Positions 8,915 to 17,717 of a DNA stretch of 64,000 bases are shown here, piece by piece. A model generated the notes under the pieces. The model did not search any database, was not told where the DNA came from, and worked only from the letters and a program-made list of their open reading frames with translations. The position numbers and the translations under genes are program-made. Location of the stretch: contig SVER01000015.1 of the NCBI GenBank assembly GCA_015057315.1, positions 1 through 64,000 on the forward strand, in the 5' to 3' direction. Source of the DNA: Pseudobutyrivibrio ruminis. Lineage in GTDB: Bacteria; Bacillota; Clostridia; Lachnospirales; Lachnospiraceae. Each line of letters opens with the position of its first letter. Position 1 is the stretch's first letter.

Positions 8915-9303
8915 CAGAATCTACATTTTCTAAATACTACAAATGCCCCTTCTTTGATTGTTAGAATCTTTTTAATTCTTTGCACTTTCAGCCTGCTGTC
9001 TCCCTGACACAGACACTCATATATGTTATTTAGCTTCCACAGTATAATTCATAATCAATTGCATGATTTTGTAGTGAGCTTAGTAAAATCAAAAGCAGGG
9101 TTTGCATGTTTTAGTATGGGCTGCCACGGACGGCAGCCCAAGGCTGATAGCGAAATGGACTGAGCTTGAAGCCGGTACTAAAACATTCAAACCCTACTTT
9201 TAGATTTTACTTAGCAAACGGAATATGAATGCAATTGATTATGAATTATACTGTGGAAGCTCTTAGTACCCCTCGGAGTGTCTGTGTCAGGGAGACAGCA
9301 GGC
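8915..9303 (+). repeat. Long branched hairpin element, copy A
   Basis: This non-coding rod has perfectly paired segments 8991-9018 with 9276-9303 (28 bp), 9032-9064 with 9229-9261 (33 bp), 9083-9090 with 9203-9210 (8 bp), 9091-9104 with 9188-9201 (14 bp, one mismatch) and 9108-9116 with 9176-9184 (9 bp). The head has hairpin 1 (9117-9125 with 9132-9140) and hairpin 2 (9142-9145 with 9170-9173 and an inner 3-bp stem). Bases 9101-9178 are identical to 15247-15324 in copy B. The left arm resembles copy B outward to 8915, but its right partner is missing, so the copy looks shortened. Apart from a C-rich tract at 8795-8850, I see no gene in 8715-8914. Confidence 0.9.
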
Positions 9304-9366
9304 GGGTGGACGTAAAAATGAGGCCACCTATGGCATACATAAGTGACCCCACCTTTTGGAAATTTA

Positions 9367-11427
9367 TTATTCAGACTTTAGTCTAAATTGGCTAACTACC
9401 TTTGTAAGGCTTTCGGAGATGTCGTTTTGCTTGTCTGACATTCCGTTGATTTCGATGACTGTTTCGGATAGATTTTCAACGGAATCCATTACGTTGCCGC
9501 TGTTGGCTGCTGTGTTCTGGGTAGCCTCGGCGATGTTCTGGATAGCGTCACGTACCTCGCTCATGATTTCCTGAATTGAATCAGTCATCTGAGATAGCTT
9601 CTCGGATGTTTCTTTGATGGATTCAGCATCCTGTCCGTATCTTTCAGCTACGTCTACGAAGTTCTTGTAGTCAGGTGTAACTGTGTCTGATACGTAATCG
9701 AGAAGGGATTTTGCATTGGTAGCAAGTCCTTCGAAGGCTTCCTGGATACCGGAGATTGTTTCCTGAATCTTGCCTACAGAATCTGATGTCTGGCCTGCCA
9801 GCTTACCGATTTCTGTAGCAACTACTGCGAAGCCCTTGCCCTGCTCACCGGCTCTGGCTGCCTCAATTGAAGCATTCAGAGAAAGTAATGTTATTTGGTC
9901 TGCAATGTCTGCGATAACACTGGCCATTTCGCCAATGCTTTCTACGACCTTGGACTGAGCTATGCTGTCTTCAAGCTTTGTCTGGAAGCTTGTCTGTAAT
10001 GTCTGAGATTTATCGAATGCCTCCTGGCTGTTCTTTCCAATTTCAGCTGCACGCTTTTGAATATCGATGGCAAGCTCTAGGCTGCCCTTTGTTTCATCAT
10101 TAAGATTGTCTGTGGACTGAGCAACCTGGTCAACTGATGCTGATAGCTCCTCTGTGGCTGCTGATGAATTCATCATATCTGAGTTTACGTCACCCATTAC
10201 GTCTACAATCTTATCAAACTCTATCTTGAGCTGTTCAGCAGAAGTCTTTAGCGTACTGCTGGCTTCATTGATTTCTACAGAGTAATCCGCAATGCTTTGG
10301 ATAACCCCCTTGTTGTTTCCATACATATCGTTAAGAGAAGAAGACATAACTGCAAGCTCGTCTCTGCCCTTGATTGATAATGAATCAATGGTGAAATCGC
10401 CCTCTGCAAGGCGTGTTGCAAAGCCTTGAACCTTGCGGATTGTTTTGGCTACACCACCGATACCCATTACAATTATTATGATTGCAACGATGATTGCAAC
10501 AATACATACTGCAATAAGTCTATTAATCAGCTGGTAGATAGGCTGCATAAGTTCGTAGGCCTGAATGGCTACCATCAGCTTCCAGCCTGTTAAACCGATT
10601 GTATCAAAATAAACTTTGTAATCCTTCTTGCCATCTGAATAGCTTGTAACACCATTTGTATCAGCAAGAATAGTGCTCATCATTTTTACCACTGAAGCGT
10701 TTTCATCAGCTGTAAGATTTGCACCCTCCTGAACCTTGGCATCATCGTAGCCTGCTATCAAAAGACCATCAGCACCAGTAAGAATACCTACGCCAGTCTC
10801 GCCTACCTTGATATTTCCTATGATGTTTGTGATGGCTGATAGCTCAATATCAACTGTTACACAACCAATCTTCTTTCCACCAACAACAATTGGTGTTGAG
10901 CAAGAGGACATGACTGTTCCGGAAGTAGGATCATAATAAGGGTCTGTAATCATTGGCTTATCACTACCCATTGCATTGGTATAGTATTCCTGAGTGAAAT
11001 AATCGTACTCGGCATTGCTGTACTCCCAAGTAGTTACTGCATTATCACCATCCTTGTATACGTAAGGGCCATAATACTGCTGCTCAGGATCATAGGCGTA
11101 TGGTTCAAACCAAAGACCTGAGCCTAGCACAATATCATTGGTTGCAATCATATCCTGTAACATCTTCTCATAAGCTGCCCACTCAGTGTAAGTATAAGAT
11201 GAAGCAACACTGATTGCTATAGAATTTGCCAATGTTTCTACATCCTGCAGGTAGCCTGTTACCTCTGAGCTGTTAGCTCGAAGCTCTGCCTGCATAGATT
11301 CCTGAGTCTTTCTATCTACCAGAGCCTCACTGGATGTTGCGGACATAATTGTTAGAACGATTTGGGCCAATACCAGAACCGGCAAAATCATTACTAACAT
11401 TTTGGTTCCAATTTTCTTAAAATTCAT
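9367..11427 (-). CDS. Methyl-accepting chemotaxis protein with dCache sensor
   Basis: This 686-residue chemoreceptor has an N-terminal membrane segment near residues 10-30, an extracellular dCache-like sensor (about 35-280), a second membrane segment (about 293-320), a HAMP domain and a cytoplasmic MCP signalling hairpin. The tip is recognisable from [19 protein letters not shown] near residue 520. It would signal to CheA/CheW, which are not in this window. GGAGGG precedes the ATG. It follows the response regulator by 153 bases, with a terminator between, so it is likely its own unit. Copy A of the long hairpin lies 63 bases past its stop. Confidence 0.92.
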   Translation of the reverse strand: MNFKKIGTKMLVMILPVLVLAQIVLTIMSATSSEALVDRKTQESMQAELRANSSEVTGYLQDVETLANSIAISVASSYTYTEWAAYEKMLQDMIATNDIVLGSGLWFEPYAYDPEQQYYGPYVYKDGDNAVTTWEYSNAEYDYFTQEYYTNAMGSDKPMITDPYYDPTSGTVMSSCSTPIVVGGKKIGCVTVDIELSAITNIIGNIKVGETGVGILTGADGLLIAGYDDAKVQEGANLTADENASVVKMMSTILADTNGVTSYSDGKKDYKVYFDTIGLTGWKLMVAIQAYELMQPIYQLINRLIAVCIVAIIVAIIIIVMGIGGVAKTIRKVQGFATRLAEGDFTIDSLSIKGRDELAVMSSSLNDMYGNNKGVIQSIADYSVEINEASSTLKTSAEQLKIEFDKIVDVMGDVNSDMMNSSAATEELSASVDQVAQSTDNLNDETKGSLELAIDIQKRAAEIGKNSQEAFDKSQTLQTSFQTKLEDSIAQSKVVESIGEMASVIADIADQITLLSLNASIEAARAGEQGKGFAVVATEIGKLAGQTSDSVGKIQETISGIQEAFEGLATNAKSLLDYVSDTVTPDYKNFVDVAERYGQDAESIKETSEKLSQMTDSIQEIMSEVRDAIQNIAEATQNTAANSGNVMDSVENLSETVIEINGMSDKQNDISESLTKVVSQFRLKSE

Positions 11428-11537
11428 ATATTGCCCTCCAATACTTATACGTTCCCCTCAGATAAAAAAATTTTATTTCATAAATGTGTATAAATGTTGA
11501 AAATTCCTCATCCATACTATGAATTTTTTGCGTAAAA

Positions 11538-11569
11538 AACCACCTGGCTATAAAATTTGCCAGGTGGTT
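11538..11569 (-). terminator. Terminator after the response regulator
   Basis: An 11-bp perfect stem (11538-11548 with 11559-11569) with a ten-base loop sits 12 bases past the response-regulator stop and is followed on the minus strand by a run of five T. It separates the kinase-regulator operon from the chemoreceptor gene. Confidence 0.85.
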
Positions 11570-11580
11570 ATACATTCAAT

Positions 11581-12351
11581 TTATTGCTCGGCCTGTTTTA
11601 GGAAGATGTTCTCAATTGCATTTATAATCTTGGTCTGCATAGGTGGCTTTACAAAATAGCCTGCAGGCTTAAGATCTAAAACAGCATCTACATGCTCCTT
11701 ATCAGCAATTCCTGTTAGGAATATAACTGGAACATCCTTATAATCCTCCTCAGAGCGAATCATCTCCAGTGTCTGTCTGCCATCTACAACAGGCATCTCA
11801 TAATCAAGAATGATTAAATCTGGTCTATCCTGCCCCATGGCCTTCATACATTGTGCTGCAGATGTTGCAAGGGTTACCCTATATTTATCCTGGAGCATAT
11901 TTCGCATATTTCTAAGCAACACAGGATTATCATCTACCACAATAATATGGCGCTTATCTGTCTCTACCACAGCATTAAGTATAGCATCAGCATTCATGCC
12001 AAATTCCTTACAAATGCCTCTGATAATAAGTTCCCTGGATGCCTGCTCGATGTTCTTAAATTGACCAGAGTAATAATAAGAAATGAACATCTGCTTCTTA
12101 AGCTCTTTGCCATAGGTAAGGACTGGAAGCTGAGGATTATATTCAGAAATAGCTTCGAATATCTCCTCATGGGATATATCAAAACCATCTATGTCCATGA
12201 TTACCATATCTGGACCAAACAGTTTTAGCATACTCTTAACAATCTTTCCACTACTGGTGCACAGCTGAGTATGAAAGTGCTGTGAAAGAAAAGAATTAAC
12301 GTCCGATGGTGAATCGGAACTAAAGTCCCCAACAATTAGTAGTTTTCGCAT
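11581..12351 (-). CDS. Response regulator with a degenerate and an intact receiver domain
   Basis: The 256-residue protein has no DNA-binding output domain. Residues of about 135-250 form a canonical receiver: VVDDNP acidic pocket, LDYEMPVVDG phosphoacceptor, FLTG switch and the FVKPP lysine. Residues 1-120 look like a divergent receiver (LIVGDFSSDSPSD, then MDIDGFD) lacking the normal acidic pair. It lies 10 bases downstream of the hybrid kinase gene with AAGGAGA before the ATG, so the two form one operon. The output probably depends on protein contacts. Confidence 0.88.
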   Translation of the reverse strand: MRKLLIVGDFSSDSPSDVNSFLSQHFHTQLCTSSGKIVKSMLKLFGPDMVIMDIDGFDISHEEIFEAISEYNPQLPVLTYGKELKKQMFISYYYSGQFKNIEQASRELIIRGICKEFGMNADAILNAVVETDKRHIIVVDDNPVLLRNMRNMLQDKYRVTLATSAAQCMKAMGQDRPDLIILDYEMPVVDGRQTLEMIRSEEDYKDVPVIFLTGIADKEHVDAVLDLKPAGYFVKPPMQTKIINAIENIFLKQAEQ

Positions 12352-12361
12352 AATATTCTCC

Positions 12362-14803
12362 TTAATTTTGTAGCTTTTCTATATCTGCCAATGCCTCATC
12401 TTCCTCAAGATTCATAACATGCATATTCAAATGCTCCAACCTTTCTTGAATGTCCCCCTCATAAGCAAATGACATTATTTGTTTCATATTATTATCAGCA
12501 GCCTCGGAATCGTGAGTCATTATTGCCATCTTAAGCATCTCAAGAAGAGCAAACAAATCGTCCATATCCTCCATCTTTGGCTTTTCAACATCAGATGAAA
12601 GTACTGCTAATCTGGATTTCATAGAATCCATCTCTTCCAAAAGAATTGGCGTCAGCATCTTGATTCTATCAATATCCTTATCCCTGGCTGCATACTCACA
12701 GAGCTTAGCAAGTCCGCCCAGTGATGTAGCGCCTATGGTATTAGACATGCTCTTAACCCCATGCACCTTGATTCTGTAATCTTCCAATACAGATTCGTCT
12801 ATACTATTATAATACCTGAGAATCTCGTCTCTTTCAAACCCGATTGAGTCATAAAAATCAATTGCGGTCTGATATACCATATTAGTATCAGGGAAATGCA
12901 ACAGTGCATAATCCCAATCGATTCCTTCTATATCCGGCAATTCTACCTTCTTAGAACGATGTTTTCTCGCTTCATCCTTAGCATCTGGCTCATGATATTC
13001 CAGCAGATTTTCTGGCAGAAAATCGCGAATCATCTTTTCCAGCTGTGCCGGTACAACAGGTTTAGACAAGAATCCATGGAATCCCATGGTCAAATATCTA
13101 TCCTTTGCGCCTGCAATAGCATTTGCAGTAAGAGCAATTACAGGAGTTCCCAAACATCTATTACCATCCAATGTACCCATAGCCTTGAATGTCTCCACAC
13201 CATCCATACCAGGCATCATGTGGTCAAGGAAAATCATATCAAAATGCTGCTGCTTAATAAGCTGCAAACACTCTGCACCGCTGGAAGCCTCCTGGATTTT
13301 AACCTTGGAATCCTTAAGCAATGCCACAAAAACCTTTCTATTCATAGCATTATCATCTACTATAAGGAAGTTTGCCTTTGGCGCCTCAAAGCTTGTGCTA
13401 TATTCGTAATTAGATGTAAGCTGCTTTAGCTTTTGCTCAAAATCACCTATAGGCTCCTTATTAACAACCTCCTGTGAAAGAGTGAAATAGAATGTAGAGC
13501 CCTGCCCATATACGCTCTCCACCTCTAAGTTGCTTCCCATCATCTTAAGCAGATTCTGGGTAATAGTCATTCCAAGGCCTGCGCCTTCGATATTTCTATT
13601 TCTATTAACCTCTAATCTCTCAAAGGATTCAAACATTCTCTTGATATCCTCTGGCTTAATACCGATACCAGTATCCTTTACCTTAAAGGTCAAATCCACA
13701 TAATTGCCAAAGCTTTTTTCACAATCGACGCTGATTTCAATATAACCTTCCTGAGTATACTTAACTGCATTAGTAATAATATTAGTAAGAATCTGTTTAA
13801 TTCTAATATCATCTCCCAGCATATCACAAGGAATTGTACTATCAATACTAAGCTTTAGCTCCAGGTTCTTTTCCTTAGCACGAAGTGTTACATTATTAAG
13901 GACATCATGCATCAAACTCATAAATGCATACTCGCCCTTAACAATCCCCATCTTACCAGACTCAATCTTTGTAATATCCAGTATATCATTAATCAGAGAC
14001 AACAGATTCTGTGAAGCAGTCTTGATATCCAGCGCATACTCCTCTACTACCTTTTCTGAGGTCTCCCTAAGAATCATCTCATCCATACCCATAATAGTAT
14101 TGATAGGAGTTCTTATCTCGTGAGACATATTTGCCAGGAAATTACTCTTGGCCTCCGTAGCTGTCTGTGCCTGCTTCTCAGCCTTCTTCGCCTGCAAGGT
14201 CTTCTCTAACAAATCATCGTTATTGATAGCCGCCTGCTTATACAATCTATCATAAAGACTTCTCTGAAACTTTATAATACTACCTACTGCAAAAGCTGTT
14301 ATCATAAGGGATTGAATAACATCCAAATATACATTTGCTCTAGGCTCCAAGCTTATCACATACTCAGGATGATAATAGGAAATAACATAGCATCCAACTA
14401 TAATAGCCACATCAGTAAGAAGCAAAAACAAAAAGTCCATGCCATCCAACAGCATAAACATAAAAATAATGCCCATGGAGAACCAGCACACCATACCACT
14501 ATTGATTCCACCTGTCACAAAAAACATAACAGGGAACAAACCAATAGCCACTGCGAAGCAAACCGCAATAGTGCTATTTTTCAAGCAATTACGGAAATTG
14601 GCCATGTAGATACACACGCCATCTATTATTATAGATACCAGGATAACAGCTGTCAGCAACCCTGACATACCACCAATTATATTCAATGGAATTGTTACAA
14701 CACCACCTACGAACCCAATAATCGTAATAATATTAAACAACACCAAATCCGTTGGTAAATCCTGACCAAAAAATCTCTTATTTATTGCCCTGAGCTTCTT
14801 CAA
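12362..14803 (-). CDS. Membrane hybrid histidine kinase with receiver and Hpt domains
   Basis: Domains in order are five to six membrane segments (residues about 20-195) without a large extracellular sensor, HisKA with phosphorylated His in NMSHEIRTPINTIMG (near residue 230), HATPase_c (KVKDTGIGIKPED and GAGLGMTI), a receiver (LDHMMPGMDG) and a C-terminal Hpt domain (KVHGVKSMSNTIGA, near residue 683). This is a full phosphorelay in one chain. A GTG at 14812 is possible, but the TTG at 14803 has TTGGAG at the correct distance and is preferred. The next gene supplies a free receiver. The signal is unknown. Confidence 0.9.
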   Translation of the reverse strand: MKKLRAINKRFFGQDLPTDLVLFNIITIIGFVGGVVTIPLNIIGGMSGLLTAVILVSIIIDGVCIYMANFRNCLKNSTIAVCFAVAIGLFPVMFFVTGGINSGMVCWFSMGIIFMFMLLDGMDFLFLLLTDVAIIVGCYVISYYHPEYVISLEPRANVYLDVIQSLMITAFAVGSIIKFQRSLYDRLYKQAAINNDDLLEKTLQAKKAEKQAQTATEAKSNFLANMSHEIRTPINTIMGMDEMILRETSEKVVEEYALDIKTASQNLLSLINDILDITKIESGKMGIVKGEYAFMSLMHDVLNNVTLRAKEKNLELKLSIDSTIPCDMLGDDIRIKQILTNIITNAVKYTQEGYIEISVDCEKSFGNYVDLTFKVKDTGIGIKPEDIKRMFESFERLEVNRNRNIEGAGLGMTITQNLLKMMGSNLEVESVYGQGSTFYFTLSQEVVNKEPIGDFEQKLKQLTSNYEYSTSFEAPKANFLIVDDNAMNRKVFVALLKDSKVKIQEASSGAECLQLIKQQHFDMIFLDHMMPGMDGVETFKAMGTLDGNRCLGTPVIALTANAIAGAKDRYLTMGFHGFLSKPVVPAQLEKMIRDFLPENLLEYHEPDAKDEARKHRSKKVELPDIEGIDWDYALLHFPDTNMVYQTAIDFYDSIGFERDEILRYYNSIDESVLEDYRIKVHGVKSMSNTIGATSLGGLAKLCEYAARDKDIDRIKMLTPILLEEMDSMKSRLAVLSSDVEKPKMEDMDDLFALLEMLKMAIMTHDSEAADNNMKQIMSFAYEGDIQERLEHLNMHVMNLEEDEALADIEKLQN

Positions 14804-14945
14804 TTCTGTCACTCCAAATCTACTACTAACTTACGCACTCCCACGCATCAATATGCGCACATACCTAAGATAAATATAATAAAATATTCCCAATCCTACA
14901 AGACTTTGCGCCCTCAAAAACGTGAAGATTTTGTGTCCTCGCCCA

Positions 14946-15637
14946 GCCCTGCCCACCTGCCCCTCTATCTGGCCTACGTCTATGCCTCACCCCCTTAAAA
15001 TTGATGCACAACACAGGCTCCCCAGCGGTATAAAGCCCCCATGCTTTCTGGCACAATCGCAGAATCTTTTATTTTCTAAATGCTATAAATGCCGCTTCTT
15101 TGATTGTTAGTGTCTTTTTAATTCTTTGCACTTTCAGCCACCTGTATTCCTGGCGCAGACACTCATACACTTTATTTAGCTTCCACATTATAATTTATAA
15201 ATAATTGCATGATTTTGGAACGAGCTTAGTAAAAGCAAAAGCGGGTTTTGCATGTTTTAGTATGGGCTGCCACGGACGGCAGCCCAAGGCTGATAGCGAA
15301 ATGGACTGAGCTTGAAGCCGGTACGAAAACATTCAAAACCCGCTTTTAGCTTTTACTTAGCGAGTGTAATATGAATGCAATTATTTATAAATTATAATGT
15401 GGAAGCTTTTGAGGACATCAAGAGTGTCTGTGCCAGGAATACAGGTGGCTGAAAGTGCAAAATCAGTAAAAAGACACTAACTTGAAGCGGCATTTATAGC
15501 ATTAAGAAACTATTAGATTCTGCTCAAATGATGTCAGAAAGCATGGGGGCTTTATACCGCTGGGGAGCCTGTGTTGTATCTAAACATATCGAGTGAGGCA
15601 TAGGCCGTAGGCCCCCACCCTCATGGGTGGGCAGGGC
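14946..15637 (+). repeat. Long branched hairpin element, copy B (most complete)
   Basis: This 692-bp non-coding element fills the space between the kinase and ung. Paired segments from outside in are 14946-14956/15627-15637, 14971-14978/15606-15613, 14982-14990/15593-15601, 15008-15050/15535-15577 (43 bp perfect), 15059-15067/15515-15523, 15079-15098/15484-15503 (20 bp), 15107-15120/15467-15480, 15126-15164/15422-15460 (39 bp, one G-T pair) and 15178-15210/15375-15407 (33 bp), then inner stems. The branched head has hairpin 1 at 15263-15286 and hairpin 2 at 15288-15319. The element ends five bases from the ung stop codon. A short reading frame at 14865-15056 is an artefact of one arm. Confidence 0.92.
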
Positions 15638-15642
15638 GTAGG

Positions 15643-16317
15643 CTAGATGTTTTCGATTTGCCAGTCGATTGGGGCGAGGCCGTGGGTGGTTAGGAACTGG
15701 TTGGTTTGGCTGAAGTGTTTGCAGCCGAAGAAGCCCCTGTATGCTGAGAGAGGGGATGGGTGTGGTGCGCGAAGGATTAGGTGGTTAGGGTTGTTTAGCT
15801 TGGCGCACTTTTTGGCTGCTGGGGAGCCCCATAGTAGGAATACGATTGGGCGATCCTGCTTGTTTAGAATGTTGATTACGGCATCAGTGAACTGTTCCCA
15901 GCCTAGGCCTGCATGGCTGGCAGCCTGGTGTGCTCTGACGGTGAGTACGTTGTTGAGCATAAGGACGCCCTGGCGTGCCCATTTTTCCAGGTAGCCGTTG
16001 TTTGGAATGTAGCAACCTAAATCATCCTGTAGTTCCTTGTAGATGTTTACAAGTGATGGTGGAGTCTTAACACCAGGCTTTACGGAAAAGCATAAGCCGT
16101 GGGCCTGGCCTGGCTCATGATAAGGATCCTGTCCGATGATAACAACCTTTACATCCTTAAGTGGGGTGAAATCAAAGGCGTTGAAAATATCGTCTGCCGG
16201 TGGGTAGACCACGTTTTCGTGGTATTCCCTTTTAACATTTTCGTAAAGTGATTTGTAATATGGCTTTTTAAATTCTGGTGTAAGTGGCTCTAGCCAATCA
16301 TTTGAAATTGCTGACAT
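15643..16317 (-). CDS. ung: Uracil-DNA glycosylase, family 1
   Basis: The 224-residue enzyme removes uracil from DNA as the first step of base-excision repair. It has the catalytic water-activating motif [18 protein letters not shown], the uracil-contacting LLWGSPA segment and the leucine-loop motif [13 protein letters not shown]. The length is typical of the family. It starts 10 bases after niaR with AGGAGA before the ATG, so it is the last gene of the nad operon by spacing. This placement is not functionally obvious. Confidence 0.97.
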   Translation of the reverse strand: MSAISNDWLEPLTPEFKKPYYKSLYENVKREYHENVVYPPADDIFNAFDFTPLKDVKVVIIGQDPYHEPGQAHGLCFSVKPGVKTPPSLVNIYKELQDDLGCYIPNNGYLEKWARQGVLMLNNVLTVRAHQAASHAGLGWEQFTDAVINILNKQDRPIVFLLWGSPAAKKCAKLNNPNHLILRAPHPSPLSAYRGFFGCKHFSQTNQFLTTHGLAPIDWQIENI

Positions 16318-16326
16318 TTAATTCTC

Positions 16327-16854
16327 CTATTGTAATATCCAATCATCTAAAGGCAGCCAGTAGCCCTTTTCTTTTAACTCATCTTCGATGAGGTCAAGGG
16401 TGTCCTCGCTGTCGGCGCTAATCACATGGTAGTGATAGCCGCTGGTGGCAGAGCTTAGGGATTTGGACTTGCCTGATTTGATGGCTTCCATAAATTCCTT
16501 GGCATCACGCCTGCTACTCACGTTAAGTGGTGCCTCTAGTCTGTTATAAAATCTATGATTAATGATGATGTTTTCTGCACATCCACCATTGTCTACTATC
16601 GTAAATAGCTCATCAAGTATTTCATCATCAGTGTGATGGCTTTTGATAATGCGTTTGCATTTGCTCTCTGAATTGATGACGTAGCCCCTGTTGGTGGATG
16701 TAATGTCCACTCCGTTGGCACGGATAAGGGCAATGTCTGTGACGATTACCTGGCGGCTTACGTCTAAGCGCTTGGCAAGAGCAGTGCCAGACACTGGTGT
16801 ATCGCATTTACGAATTATATCTATTATTTGCTTTCGCCTAGATTCTCCGTCCAT
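16327..16854 (-). CDS. niaR: NiaR nicotinate-responsive repressor of NAD synthesis
   Basis: The 175-residue protein has an N-terminal HTH_11 winged helix (SGTALAKRLDVSRQVIVTDI) and a C-terminal 3H domain, named for three conserved histidines; candidates are in KSHHTDDE, NHRFYNR and SGYHYHVIS. In Firmicutes this family (YrxA/NiaR) represses NAD synthesis genes when nicotinate is available. It lies 11 bases after nadC with GGAGG before the ATG. A probable operator overlaps the nadA promoter at 20068-20087, consistent with autoregulation of the whole operon. Confidence 0.92.
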   Translation of the reverse strand: MDGESRRKQIIDIIRKCDTPVSGTALAKRLDVSRQVIVTDIALIRANGVDITSTNRGYVINSESKCKRIIKSHHTDDEILDELFTIVDNGGCAENIIINHRFYNRLEAPLNVSSRRDAKEFMEAIKSGKSKSLSSATSGYHYHVISADSEDTLDLIEDELKEKGYWLPLDDWILQ

Positions 16855-16865
16855 GCTTCCTCCAA

Positions 16866-17717
16866 TTATATAGCATGTAGATTCTTCATTGAAATATCAA
16901 GGATTGGTGCTGAATGAGTAAGGGCACCACTTGATACGTAATCTACACCGCTATCAATAATGTTTTTAATGTTTTCTTTTGTTACGTTGCCTGAGCATTC
17001 TGTTTTTGCTCGGCCATTAATTATTTTAACAGCTTCCTGCATAGTTGCAACATCCATGTTGTCTAGCATAATGATATCTGCACCAGCATCTGCTGCTTCC
17101 TTAACCTGTTCAAGGGTCTCTGTTTCGATTTCAATCTTTCTAACAAATGGTGCATATGCCTTTGCCATCTGGATTGCCTTTGTGATAGAGCCTGCTGCAC
17201 CAATGTGGTTGTCCTTAAGAAGCACTCCGTCAGAAAGATTGTATCTGTGGTTCTGTCCACCGCCGCACTTTACAGCATATTTCTCAAAGATGCGCATGTT
17301 TGGTGTAGTCTTTCTGGTATCAAGAAGAACTGTCTTGCTGCCTTTTAATAATTCTGCCACGTCATGTGTGTATGTTGCGATGCCGCTCATGCGCTGTAGA
17401 TAGTTAAGAGCTACTCGCTCTCCTGAAAGAAGTACACGGATGTCGCCCTTTACCTTTGCCATAAGCATTCCCTTTGTGACAGCATCGCCATCCTTAACAT
17501 ACTTTTCTACAACTGTGTTTTCATCTAACAGCTTAAATACGCGCTCATATACATCCATTCCGCAGATGATTCCATCCTGCTTTGCAATAAGCTCTACCTC
17601 GCCTGCCTTGGCCTCTGGCATAACAGCATTAGTGCTAACGTCTTCGCTTGAAATATCTTCTCTAAGAGCCATCTTGATTAGCTCGTCTGCATTAAGTCTC
17701 ATAGTAATATCGTTCAT
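16866..17717 (-). CDS. nadC: Nicotinate-nucleotide pyrophosphorylase (quinolinate phosphoribosyltransferase)
   Basis: The 283-residue enzyme converts quinolinate and PRPP to nicotinate mononucleotide with CO2 release. Recognisable blocks are the RKTTPNMR motif, GGGQNHRYNLSDGVLLKDNH and the barrel segment EIETETLEQVKEA, with DIIMLDNM near the C-terminal half. The ATG directly abuts the nadB stop, with GGAGG inside the end of nadB, so translation is coupled. Confidence 0.96.
   Translation of the reverse strand: MNDITMRLNADELIKMALREDISSEDVSTNAVMPEAKAGEVELIAKQDGIICGMDVYERVFKLLDENTVVEKYVKDGDAVTKGMLMAKVKGDIRVLLSGERVALNYLQRMSGIATYTHDVAELLKGSKTVLLDTRKTTPNMRIFEKYAVKCGGGQNHRYNLSDGVLLKDNHIGAAGSITKAIQMAKAYAPFVRKIEIETETLEQVKEAADAGADIIMLDNMDVATMQEAVKIINGRAKTECSGNVTKENIKNIIDSGVDYVSSGALTHSAPILDISMKNLHAI

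Noticed and set aside
8915-9303. Long hairpins as retron msr-msd or group II intron remnants
   Set aside because: No reverse transcriptase gene or remnant lies near any copy, and no intron domain V-like motif was noticed.
14865-15056. A 63-codon minus-strand reading frame
   Set aside because: It lies across one arm of long hairpin B, has no ribosome site and no resemblance to a protein.
14946-15637. Long hairpins as ROOL, GOLLD or HEARO RNAs
   Set aside because: Those are large multi-branched RNAs. Here the main feature is one continuous rod with a small branched head, and I recognise none of their motifs. No search was possible, so this is provisional.
14946-15637. Long hairpins as transposon terminal inverted repeats
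   Set aside because: The arms meet within a short head, leaving no room for a cargo or transposase, and no target duplication was noticed.
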